Shown here in pieces: positions 54,985 to 64,000 of a stretch of DNA of 64,000 nucleotides; within the stretch, counting starts at the first letter, position 1, and each line of letters begins with the position of its first letter. The notes beneath the pieces are model-generated. The model had not been told where the DNA came from. It did not search any database and saw nothing but the letters and a program-made list of their open reading frames with translations. Both the position numbers and the translations under genes were made by a program. The DNA comes from Ceriagrion tenellum (Eukaryota > Arthropoda > Insecta > Odonata > Coenagrionidae), in NCBI GenBank assembly GCA_963169105.1, contig OY720640.1:113818085-113882084 (forward strand), given 5' to 3'.

Positions 54985-55665
54985 CCTATGTCTTATTATG
55001 ATTTTATTAAATTATGATATTTGGCCTAAAATCATAGTAAATGGCACTGAAATTGATTACACAAATAAGGTTTTAAACTTAGGAGTAAATATTAATAATA
55101 CTCTAACTTGGAAGGAGCGTATTGCTTTCATTTCCAACAAATTGTACCAGACATTAGCGCAGATGAAACAATTTAAAAACGTAATTCCATCTGAGCTGCG
55201 TAAAAATCTTATCAATCATCATATAATTCCTCATATCGACTTTTTTCTCCTCATATTTGTAAATGTTGAAAAGGAATTACAAATCTTGTTTAATTCCGGA
55301 GTAAGATATATATGTAATACGAATATTTACTAACGTTTAACTCCTTACTATGGTAAATTAAAGTGGATGAAACTGGAACATGGAAAAATATTTAAAATAT
55401 CTGTCTTCATCTATAAAATATTATCGACTAAAACCCCAGATTATCTATATAAATATTTTATTAGAAACCAGAGTGATCCAGGCAGAAAAGTAAGAGGAAG
55501 ACGGCAATAAAAAATTTCAAGGCGTAGAACTAATTTGCATCAGTTATTCACAATTAATTCTGGCCTAAGAGTATGGAATGGTATTACTGACAATATTATT
55601 AAATCAAATAATGCACATAAATTAAAATCGAAATGTTATCTTTCTTGTATAACAATATTATTGTA
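54985..55665 (+). pseudogene. LINE-C reverse transcriptase, C-terminal relic
   Basis: About 225 residues of a CR1/Jockey-like LINE RT after the catalytic palm. The first frame (54985-55333) has IIVNGTEIDYTNKVLNLGVN, then LTWKERIAFISNKLYQTL, ELRKNLINHHIIPHIDF and VRYICNTNIY. After a TAA at 55331 it goes on with LTPYYGKLKWMKLEHGKIFK, IYKILSTKTPDYLYKYF and, after another stop, HQLFTINSGLRVWNGI. These correspond to LGV--D--L-WK-HI--I--K, R--L----I-PH-DY and LHWLKL--R-------Y-IL conserved in this group. It is distinct from LINE-A and LINE-B. 5' truncated. Confidence 0.78.
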
Positions 55666-55755
55666 GCGCAGTGTGAATTGAATTGTATACTTAATTTTTT
55701 GTTAATTTCTATAAATATCCCTCTCGACCTTACTAATTGTTTATATACTTTATTA
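55666..55755. other. AT-rich linker
   Basis: AT-rich sequence between LINE-C and the mariner fragment, possibly the 3' UTR of LINE-C. Confidence 0.3.
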
Positions 55756-56150
55756 GCTTGCATTATAATAATTGTTAATATTAGGGTGTTCAAATAAAAA
55801 GCTACGAAACGTTGTAATAATCAAACCGATTTAAATTTGAATATGCCGCTTTGGGAAAGCGTAGTGAGACATCTAGGGATGCGAATGTAGTGTCCGGCAT
55901 GGTTGTGCGCATGCGACGGGCGCCCGCACAAGACGCAGGAGAAAAGCAGGCACTTGTGTGTTCCGTCCAATTGACGCGGTGACCTTGTGTGGACAATTGT
56001 GCACGACAGGTTGGGTTACCGGAAGGTGTGCGAGCAGTGGGTTCTGATGAAGCTCAGTGAACCGCAAAAGGAACTGCATATGGGGCTGGCACTGCAACAC
56101 CTGTTCCGGTATCATGAAGAAGTTACAGATGATGACATTGGGTATCGAAA
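55756..56150 (+). pseudogene. mariner transposase fragment (second lineage)
   Basis: From about 56014 one open stretch of 44 codons ends at TGA (56150). It contains YRKVCEQWVLMKLSEPQKEL then HMGLALQHLFRYHEE. This is the segment linking the DNA-binding and catalytic domains in mariner-like transposases, where (M)RKVC-RWVPR-LT--QK-HR and H(L)--Y---G are conserved. The preceding GC-rich stretch (55870-56013) is probably its degraded N-terminus. TTAGGGTGTTCAAATAAAAA at about 55781 may be the left inverted repeat, but no right end is seen. The catalytic residues (first D in TGDE) would lie just after the stop and are missing. Confidence 0.7.
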
Positions 56151-56178
56151 CTGATGATGAAATTGTTTGTCAACATTT

Positions 56179-56245
56179 GCATCTTTATGATACCTGGCGA
56201 GCTACATATAGGTTGTGTGGCAGGGGGTGAGCTGTCGGCAACATG
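56179..56245 (-). repeat. LINE-A 3' end, short copy
   Basis: In plus orientation: 'catctttatgatacctggcgagctacatataggt' followed by TGTGTGGCAGGGGGTGAGCTG. It matches the tail-proximal part of LINE-A; the tail itself is eroded to GCATCTTTATG. Confidence 0.5.
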
Positions 56246-57286
56246 CATTGAAATACGCACAACTTAGGTTAGATGCAGCAGTGTAAACCTGTTGAAATGC
56301 ACAAATGCACATATTAATTCTACACTAATGAATATATTTACTAGTATTCCTCTGCAAATGGCCAGCGTTAGTACCCGAAAGCTGATAAGGAAAGAGATGT
56401 TAGGAAGTAAGTCAGCTAACTAGCTTCACTGTCAATCCAAACATTTTGTTGAAATAGTTATTGACATATGCTATGGCCCATTATTGTTCCCGGGAAGAAA
56501 GGAATTGTAAACGTGTCCGTTTTAAAGTTTAATTCCTAATATTATACTTATAATATGATATAAGTTTGTCGGATTACGTATAATGTCACTAACGTCATCC
56601 GAAAATATACTGGTTTTGAATATATGCATATAATAGATTAATTATAAGCTGTATTCGACGGTCTTTGCACAATGCACGACCAGTTTTTGTATCAGTAACA
56701 CTGACAAGATTATCATAACGCATCTTGACGACGTTCGCTCCACGCGTTAATCCTACCCCATGATGATGATAGAGGCTTAAAAAAACTGGCAGTTCCCTGA
56801 GGGTCTAACTAGGAATATATGGCATATTACCCTTACTTTATCGTTGCACTTGTCTACTGCTATATTATTGTGCATGGAAAAAGATGTGGTACTAAAAATA
56901 TACCGGAGTTACAAAATTTGCACATTTTTCAATTAGCCTAACTGCCACAAATTTTAGGTTTGAAACATTAACTTATGTGTGGAGTGCTCATGGAAATCAG
57001 AAAGGTTGTGATTTCCAAAATTAATTATGAAGTTAGCGAAGTTATGAAGTAATTTTGAGTGTGTCTGTATAGACGGTACCTGCGGAGGTAAGTGAAACTG
57101 CTCGGTAGTAGTGAATCACATGCAACGAAATCTAAATCTAAATCATCTAAATGTTTTTTTAAAGAAAAATCTGAACGATGTATTTTCTTGGAGATACTTC
57201 TTAATACTGCTTCTTTTATAATTCTTTGTTTTTATTTGAGTATTCTATCAGACAATTGGTAGGTGTTTGGACAGTTTATATCCTAA
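56246..57286. other. AT-rich sequence, nothing recognised
   Basis: No recognised gene or repeat. Confidence 0.4.
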
Positions 57287-57960
57287 ACTCCTAATTTCCG
57301 GCGCATCCTTTTTCCTCCTAGGGGGGCCTTCAGATCCTTCTTAAAATTATCACATTGTCTCCATCTTCTTATTTCGTCCAGAATTCGAATCCTCTTCCTT
57401 CCTCTTCCACTCTTTCCCCGTGTTCTCTACTGTTTAACTCTCCTCAACATTCCCTCTCTTTTCAAAACTTCTTCCGTCCATTTCTTCTGCCTCCTCCGAA
57501 CCTCCGCCACTACTTTCTTCTCCTCTCCAACCACATCTAAAACCACCTCGTTCGTCTCTCTCGCCACCCAGATCACTTTCTCCATCCTTCTCCATATCCA
57601 CATCTCAGATACCTCAAGTCATTCTCCCTTTCCAATGACTAAGTCTCCACCCATGCAGCGCCACGCTCCATATTACAATTTGCGACAGCCAATTTTCTAT
57701 TCATAGCTCCATTATAAATTCCTTCCTCCATGAAAATGCTTCTTCAGCCAGGGCAATACTACAGCTTATTTTTGTCTCAATTCTGAGACAGACATAAGTC
57801 TAGCCTCCTATCTTTATATTCGGCCCCGCATTTTTGCTTTCACAGAAATTCATCGTTTACTTCTTATGATTTATCTTTATCCCATACCTCTCGCACTGCA
57901 CCACTGACACATTCATCATTGACTGTAACCCAATAGCTGACTGATGAACCAATGCTCGGT
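57287..57960 (-). pseudogene. LINE-B reverse transcriptase, C-terminal relic
   Basis: Read on the minus strand from about 57935: LQSMMNVSVVQCERYGIKIN (just after the lost palm FADD), then IETKISCSIALAEEAFSWRK, IVIWSVALHGW, and after a frame change WIWRRMEKVIWVARETNEVV...EEKKVVAEVRRRQKKW, REGMLRRVKQ, a TAG, and RGKSGRGRKRIRILDEIRRW. These are successive blocks of the same family as 17281-17953 (GLQ-MM--V---CE-YG-KIN, MW-WRRMEKVSW, NEEV---VGEE, EGK--RGR-R---LDE). The pyrimidine-rich appearance of the plus strand here is simply its complement. There is at least one frameshift and three stops. Confidence 0.82.
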
Positions 57961-59000
57961 CAATTTCCCTGTATATGAGTTGAAAAATAAAAATCCATAC
58001 ATTGCTTTTACGATAAATGCCTAACGGAGGAGAGATTAAATAGCTGAATTGTATTGTCTAGCAATATTTCGAGTGAAAAATTGCCCTATTTTTAGTTTCA
58101 GGGAAAATTTTCTGGGAAGAGTTGCATATGCCTAAGATTTCACTTAATTCTGTTGTTGCAAGTAAAGTTTGCGTTCGAGGCTGTCAAAATTAAAATATAA
58201 TGCTTCAATAGGCTAGTAAAACACTCAGTTGTATCCCCGACGCCGAATTATCGACATCCACCTCTCTACAAAGCGAGCGTCACAATAAAAGTGTCTCCTC
58301 CTTTCACCTTCAACTTCTCCACCGTTATTTAGCTACGTCTGCATCTGCTACATGCCTAATCGGTGATGCTATAAATATCACGATACTTGCCCTGTGTTTT
58401 TCTATTAGCTTACTCAAAAAGAAGAGATGAACGGTCAGTTTATCGACATAAAGCCATAGAGCCCCCCTCTATTTAGTAGTTGGCTCATTAAAAAAGTTTC
58501 TTTTTCGGTATTAGTTCTGTAAAATATGTTAGGTGTTCATTATTTTCTCCATACAGCCCAAAATCATTGTCAGTACTGGTATATTGCTTAGTCTGTGAAA
58601 TTGTGTTGAAAAAACTCCCCGCCTCCTAAATTCCAGAGAATCTTTTGCCTTCTCTAATGCTTTTCCTTGTCAGTTTATTTACCTACATGCATGCATGTCT
58701 CTTTTTATATAACTGTTATATTTCTTAGCCATCTGTTTTCTGTTCTCTACTACCTCTTTTCCTTACTCCACGATAGCTCTTCTCTTTCATGTCACATTTT
58801 GTGACCAAATCATTAAAACAGTTCACTTGTTTGTACATTTCATTTGAGGTGGTATTGTTTGTACAGTAGATATGAGGTATATCTTAGGGCAATCTGCTGA
58901 TTAACGCTTGTTTACGGGAATGTAAGGAATATATGTCCTTAAATCACTATTACTATCCATAAAATTCCATAGTGAAGAGTCTCGTTTCATACACGGTAAA
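57961..59000. other. AT-rich sequence, nothing recognised
   Basis: No open frame or repeat recognised. Confidence 0.4.
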
Positions 59001-59330
59001 AAAGTAAAGGAGCATTGATATTTTTCTCTCGCGAGACCTCACTTGGAGTATGCCGCTAATATACGGGACCCTTAGGAGATAAGCTTAGTTTTAGAAATAT
59101 ATGGAGTACAGTGGAGAGCAGCAAAATTTGTTGCGACGTCTTTAGCAGTGCTATTGAATTGTTGAAGGAATTCAAGTAGGAATCTCAAACTGATCGAAAG
59201 GGTAAATATAGGTTAAATGTTTCACACAAGTTTGAGGCTGAGAATATATTGCTGGACGCTCAGCATATTTTGCAAGAGCCAAAAAACTATGGTTGAGATG
59301 ATTATGGACATAAAATTAAGAAATAAAACC
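59001..59330 (+). pseudogene. LINE-A-like reverse transcriptase fragment
   Basis: KVKEH-YFSLARPHLEYAAN then IRDP, a TAG stop, EISLVLEIYGVQWRAAKFVA and TSLAVLLNC. This is the same C-terminal region as the minus-strand fragment at 4715-4995 (CYFALVRPHLEYAASIFDPG) and extends further downstream (VQ-RAA-FV). Two stops interrupt within the first 35 codons. No LINE-A UTR tail follows within the next kilobase, so the copy is truncated at both ends. Confidence 0.72.
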
Positions 59331-59602
59331 GCAGAACCAACAGTGTTCAAATGCTAATTTTTCCACGCATGCTGAGGAACTATAATAGCTGCGACAGATC
59401 AATTCTATTAAACTCCGGCTCTCACAAGGCAGATAAGACTTGGTCGTGCTTAATTACTTACCATCATTATTTGAAACTCACTTCACATGAAATGCCACAT
59501 GATGGCTCAGTTTTCTGCACAATTTAGTAGTAGTTATTAATCATATTTTTAATACCAATCCGTAGTTGTTCCTTAAAGAGTGTACTGCATATGCATATTT
59601 CC
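59331..59602. other. AT-rich sequence, nothing recognised
   Basis: No recognised feature. Confidence 0.4.
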
Positions 59603-60120
59603 ATCTATGTAGCACTCTCCTAGTCTGTGGTTTGACTGCTTACCGCTGTCCTGACTGCTTTTGATCTACATCTAGTGGCCAGAGGAACGTCCAAGGCTTT
59701 GAAATGGACTGAGATGAGTGCTGCATGCCTGGTGTTGAATTAGCTGTGCCACAAACCATGGTGGTGGCAAGCGTGGTACTCCATCAATGTAGATGAAATG
59801 TTATAAGGACAGGAAAATAATCATTTCTCCGGACTACCATGGTAAAGGCTTTAAATTTTCACCTCATGATTATTAGTCATTTACGTATAATTTCACATTC
59901 CTGGAAGACATATTCTATTGTTGGATTACTTCTATTGGAGAAGAGAATTAAAAAAAAAAAGATTCACCTCGTGAATGTGAAACTTAGCCGTCAGCTGCGA
60001 AAGTAACTTCTCTTTCACGAGGTAATGCGTGACAGTGTCTTTGGGGATAGATTTCACGGGACGCTTTGAAAATGCTTGCATTCATGCCTCCCGTATTTCC
60101 GGGAGCGATTGGAGAAATCC
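59603..60120. repeat. dispersed/tandem 0.5-kb repeat, copy 1
   Basis: Starts 'CTATGTAGCACTCTCCTAGTC' and runs through 'gatgagtgctgcatgcctgg(t)', 'attggagaagag', 'gtcagctgcgaaagtaactt' and 'cccgtatttccgggagcg'. All of these recur in the same order in copy 2 directly downstream. No open frame is shared between copies. The class is unknown. A third, older copy is at 5774-6035. Confidence 0.8.
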
Positions 60121-60152
60121 AAAATCCGAAATCTTTTTCAAACTATTATCTT

Positions 60153-60646
60153 CGTCTACGTAGCACTCTCCTAGTCTCCTGACTGCTTTTTGGTTTGCAT
60201 CTAGCGGCCAGGGTAACGTAGGATGTTCTGATTTGGAATGGGATGAGTGCTGCATGTCTGGTATTGAATTAGCTAGTGCCACAAACCATAATGGTCGCAG
60301 GCGTGGTACTCGGTCAATGTTGATAAATGTCATAAGGGCAGGAAACTAATAATTTCTCCGCACTACCATGGAAAAGATACTACCTTTGCAGCCTCATGAT
60401 TAATAGTCATTCACGTACAATTTTCCATTCCTCTGTGACATATTCTACTGTTGGATTACTCTTATTGGAGAAAAGATCGAAAAAAAATTCGCCCCATGAA
60501 AGTGAAAATTCGTCGTCGGCTGCGAAAGTGACTTCTCTCTCGTGAGGTCATTTGTGACAGTGTAATTGAGGCTAGACTTCTCGGGACTTTTTCAAAATGC
60601 ATGCATTTATTCCTCCCATATTTCCGGGAGCGACAGGAGAAATCCA
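60153..60646. repeat. dispersed/tandem 0.5-kb repeat, copy 2
   Basis: Starts 'CTACGTAGCACTCTCCTAGTC' and ends 'tttccgggagcgacaggagaaatcc'. It is collinear with copy 1 but differs by many substitutions and small indels, so the duplication is not recent. The open frames that happen to lie in it are not conserved between copies. Confidence 0.8.
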
Positions 60647-61192
60647 AAAGGAAATCTCTCTCATATGAAATCGTTCGCTCATTTTTTTATGATTTCCTCC
60701 CTTTTCATGTCACAATCCTGCATCCATCTTCCCTTCCCATAATCCATCTTGCTCAGTCCCCTTCTCTCTATCGACTTTTGTCCTTTTGCTTCCCGGAAAT
60801 ACATATTTGTGTCAAAGTATGCGCCCCAAAGAAATTTTTTATATTTCCTGCCATTCTCGATTTCACCCCCAAAGAAGCGTTCTTCCAACGTCCTTTTCCG
60901 CCACTTTTTCCTAATTTGTCTCCTCAGCGCCCGGAGCAATAGACGCCTTTCCTCACCCTATTCCGTTAAATCGTCATTCGTCTCCTTCTCGTCTGTAACA
61001 TCATTGCTATTTTGATCCGGAAAATTTAATATCTTTCGCCCATTCTTTCAAGCTCATCTCCCTTACATTCCTCCCATCTACATTTTCCATTTTTTCCATT
61101 TCAACATTCAGACTCAAAGCAGGCCTTCTCTAAAAATGACTGCCATTCATGTGTTTCTCCAACCTTTCCAACCCTTTGCGCCTAATACTTTT
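60647..61192. other. C/T-rich unassigned sequence
   Basis: Pyrimidine-rich on the plus strand (60690-61130). Frames at 60601-61015 on both strands are compositional and have no domain. Confidence 0.3.
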
Positions 61193-61757
61193 AAAACACG
61201 CACGAACCATTAAAAAGCATAGGTTCTCTCATCACCATTGGACAGTTCCATTTTTTTTACAGTTTTGACTCTTATGGGCTTTCGTTTTCTGAGTTTATAT
61301 GACATGGGCAGGAGGTGCCAAGTTGTCAATGCTATCACTGAGTACTTCTCATTACACTGAATTCATATCTAGTAAAACACACACGAACCATTAAGAAATA
61401 TAGTTCCCCTCATAACTATTGGACAGTTCCACTCTTTTTTGATAGTTTGAACTCTGATGGGTATTCTTTATGGGTTTCCTGAGCTAATCTTTCGTGGGCA
61501 GGAGGTGCCAAGTTGTTGATATCATCACTAAGTACTGCTCATTATACTGATTTCATATCTAGTAAAATACGCATAAACCATTAAGGAGAGTGGGTCCTAT
61601 CATCACCATTGGACAGTTTCGCTCTTTTTTTTGAGAGTTTGAACTTTTATGGGTATTCGTTTCATGAGCTAATCTTTCGTGGGTGCTCGGTGAAGCAGGA
61701 GGTGCCAAGTTGTTGATAGCATCACTGAGTAGTACTCATTATACTGAAATCATATCT
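61193..61757. repeat. three-unit tandem array, ~185 bp units
   Basis: Units start at 61193, 61374 and 61564 with AAAACACGCACGAACCATTA, AAAACACACACGAACCATTA and AAAATACGCATAAACCATTA. Each contains CCATTGGACAGTT or CTATTGGACAGTT, GGGCAGGAGGTGCCAAGTTG (interrupted in the third unit) and ends CATATCTAG. Divergence between units is considerable. Satellite-like; no coding frame. Confidence 0.88.
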
Positions 61758-61984
61758 AGGAGGATTTGATTATTCATATATTTTTCAATTTATAAGTTTT
61801 TTTTAAATTTCATTAAATAATTGCTCTAATTTATTGTAATTACTTTAATTAAATCATTAAAGAGATTTATTAAAATAATTCAATATATTGCGGTTTCACA
61901 AAATGCTCTCTACTTGGCCATAGAGGCGAGTACATGAAATGGACGGGTGATAATAGGGATCTACTTATTTTATCGCACAACGAA
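61758..61984. other. AT-rich sequence, nothing recognised
   Basis: AT-rich sequence without features. Confidence 0.4.
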
Positions 61985-62150
61985 CGCATGGGGAACGATG
62001 GACGTAGAAACAAATATAAGTGGGGAGCTGATTAATCCAGTGAAATTTACTGATGGTCATGGATCGGTAAACCTATCATCTAAGGGTTTGGAATCAATGA
62101 TAAATGCGTTAAAGGTGCAGTGCAAGAGGTATAAAATAAAGATATGGAGC
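61985..62150 (+). pseudogene. LINE-B reverse transcriptase, palm fragment
   Basis: Within an open frame (61947-62297) the section ISGELINPVKFTDGHGSVNL followed by SSKGLESMINALKVQC and KRYKIKI aligns with the palm end of LINE RTs. There, (G)G--IK-V-FADD is followed by S---GLQ-MM--L---C--YG-KIN. The catalytic FADD appears as FTDG, so both the alanine and the second Asp are changed. The same GLQSMMN-V-QCERYGIKIN block occurs in the minus-strand relic at 57287-57960. Downstream codons of the frame show no homology I recognise. Confidence 0.6.
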
Positions 62151-62458
62151 ACTTTTAACCATGTTATCCTAATTTGGAGGTTACTTATGTGTAGTACCAT
62201 GCCCTCTTCTCGCAAATGTTCCTGTCATTTTGCAGTGGATAACTTGAGGATATGGGCCACTTTACTTTTAAAATTCTGCGAAACGAGGGTGAACTAAACC
62301 AGAATCATGCTGGCGTGCGCGGCCTGCTTGTTGCATAAGATTAAGTTGCTATGCATTGTGTGGCCAAAATCTTCCCTCATTAAGTACTACAAGTGGCAAC
62401 GCTAGGAGAACTTGTGCGAAGTGTCCGCGAATTTTTTCTTAATTGTTGTTTTTTGCAA

Positions 62459-62800
62459 ATGGCGTCTTTCCACAAGATGAAATCTCGTGAGCAACGCAAG
62501 GCCGTGAAATATAGTTTTATGCTCACGAAAAATGCCGCGGAAATTGTTCCTATGCTGGAGACTGTTTACTGAGGGAATGCGTTGGGGAAAAAAATCAATT
62601 TTAGAAGTGGTTAATGAGCTTTCAAAGAGGGAAAATGGCGATTGATGATCCTTCTCGCACTGGGCGTCCATCAGCCTCTTGATTCGATGAAAACATCGGA
62701 AAAAATAGCAAACTAGTGCACGAAGATCAAAGGCCGGCTGTTGATTAGCCAGTTGAGTTTCCTGGGATCATACGTTGCTAAATTCAGTGAATTTTTAAAA
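62459..62800 (+). pseudogene. mariner transposase N-terminal fragment (third lineage)
   Basis: Begins MASFHKMKSREQRKAVKYSF and continues MLTKNAAEIVPMLETVY up to a TGA. Further pieces are FQRGKMAIDDPSRTGRPSAS, then FDENIGKNSKLVHEDQRPAV. This is the N-terminal helix-turn-helix region of mariner-like transposases, where K--A-E---ML--AYG, (D)D-R-GRPS(T)S and V--L---DRR(L)T are conserved. Stops and frame changes interrupt it, and the catalytic domain is absent. It differs from the element at 14591 and from the fragment at 56014. Confidence 0.65.
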
Positions 62801-63484
62801 AGATTGAGCGGTAGTTCATGGTAAGATAGCTTCCCGATTGGGTGTAGTTGAGTGGCTGACTACTTCTTCCTACACGACGCTATTTGTCCGCCAAAAATGC
62901 AGTGATTCCAATGTCACGCCGCTCTCAATCCTCTCTTTTGGTACGTAATGACTATATCTTGTTCTCCAGACTCGATAGGAAATGATTTGATTATATTAAA
63001 TGGCCGTCTACCCATATGAAAAAATAACTTTTACTTGTTTATCTAAAAACAAAATAACTATCTAATTAACTAAAACCCTAACAAAAAATTACTCCCTAAC
63101 TAACTAAACTGAATAATTAATAGTTCGGTGATTCTATTACATACTAACTAAGTTAGAAATAACGATAGAGCTCCGTTCAAAATTTGTGATTGTAAAACTA
63201 AACATAAGAAATGTAGATAAATCCTCAATTTTCATATTACAAAGAAACTCAAATCTTTGTTTTTCCACCAATCTCCCTTCCACTAATCCACGTATTATCT
63301 TTATGTTCTCAAACACTTCCTACAGTATCAATGGCGCAAATGACCTCATATATCGGTCCTTTTCAAATATAATCGACCAGTAATTGAATTTCCATAACAT
63401 TGTACATACATACATACATACCCATCACGCCGTTCTCTTCTGGGGTAAACACAGTGAAAAATTTTCGCTCATTAACACATATCT
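62801..63484. other. unassigned sequence
   Basis: Nothing recognised apart from a CTAACTAACTAAA-type simple repeat at about 63052-63120 and a TACA microsatellite at about 63402-63420. Confidence 0.4.
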
Positions 63485-63990
63485 GTACACCTAACTCTGC
63501 TTCAATAATTTTCTCCATACTGACCTATCCTTGCAAACCTCCTTTGCCTCATTTACCCCCATACACTGCTTCATACACGCCCTCCTGTTTTTAAGACTCC
63601 TAATATTCCTCCTCCTAAGAATTTCCTCGACCACATTCAACCACAACTTTTTCGGCCTATCTCTACTTCTCGCACCATTCATTTCACTCTTATATATCAG
63701 TTACGTTATTCGATTCTCATCCATTGTCTCAATATGGCCAAACCAGCGAAGGACACTCCTTTCATATATGTCCACTACTGGAGCATCTAACCCACGTTCA
63801 TTTATTACCCACTCATTCTTGACCCTATCCATCTACTAATTTTGCCGCAAAACCTCTTCAGATAACTCATACGTATGGTGTTTGGTCTGCTCTTATTTCT
63901 ATCTTGACATTCGCATGTCTCACTACCATACAACAGAGTGGGGAGAAAAACACGCATTTGCCACTTTTCAAAAGCAGAATAATCTTTCTA
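63485..63990 (-). pseudogene. LINE reverse transcriptase C-terminal relic
   Basis: Minus strand from about 63962: WQMRVFLPTLLYGSETCECQ, then RNKSRPNTIRMSYLKRFCG. A one-base frameshift follows (about 63838), then MDRVKNEWVINERGL...YERSVLRWFGHIETMDENRI, a TAA, then MNGARSRDRPKKLWLNVVEE and RRACMKQCMGVNEAKEVCKD. The blocks LLYGSETW, M--LR-VCG, NE-V------YERS-LRWFGH-ER and RGRP-K-WLD are the standard C-terminal region of LINE endonuclease-RT proteins. It resembles LINE-B but differs in detail, so it may be a related family. It runs into the window edge region on its 5' side. Confidence 0.82.
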
Positions 63991-64000
63991 TGTCAAATGA

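Noticed and set aside
1..64000. CRISPR arrays, operons, prokaryotic genes, rRNA
   Set aside because: No regularly spaced short direct repeats, no clustered same-strand long frames and no rRNA-like conserved blocks were seen.

Overview
This is eukaryotic intergenic DNA, most likely from an arthropod and probably an insect. It is AT-rich, has no operons or long host genes, and carries BEL/Pao and Ty3/gypsy LTR retrotransposons, piggyBac and mariner transposons, tRNA-derived SINEs and several LINE families. That mixture is typical of insects with large genomes. I cannot name the species, and I found no confident single-copy host gene, tRNA, rRNA or CRISPR array.

The dominant object is a BEL/Pao retrotransposon on the minus strand (about 22.05-28.00 kb). 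It has one recognisable LTR, a primer binding site matching initiator tRNA-Met, and a nearly complete gag-protease-RT-RNase H-integrase polyprotein. Two TGA codons break it: one inside the RT and one near the C-terminus. No 3' LTR is visible.

The rest is a graveyard of older elements. Left part (0-22 kb): a possible exon at 1.48-1.67 kb; 3' ends of a LINE family ending in an ATGTAG-type repeat (LINE-A); a MITE with long inverted ends (4.99-5.27 kb); a pogo-like MITE with a tRNA-SINE inserted in it (12.5-13.0 kb); a decayed mariner with both ends (14.6-15.8 kb); a LINE-B relic (17.3-17.95 kb); and a foldback (18.1-18.4 kb). Middle (28-46 kb): a CpG-rich, palindrome-rich segment at 31.2-31.7 kb, a second SINE at 33.5 kb, a hAT-like MITE at 35.9 kb, a perfect 109-bp tandem duplication at 41.7 kb, clustered LINE-A tails and a decayed piggyBac that begins at a TTAA inside a LINE-A tail (43.36-45.6 kb). 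Right part (46-64 kb): a deleted gypsy element (49.6-52.1 kb), LINE relics of at least three families, two more mariner fragments, a duplicated ~0.5-kb repeat (59.6-60.65 kb) and a three-unit tandem array (61.2-61.76 kb).

The recognisable proteins all serve element replication or transposition, and all but the BEL/Pao polyprotein are multiply broken. I found no clear new cellular system. The best targets for a second look are the candidate exon at 1.48 kb, the CpG/palindrome cluster at 31.2-31.7 kb, the 18.2-kb foldback, the unnamed MITE at 5 kb and the nested pogo-MITE/SINE.
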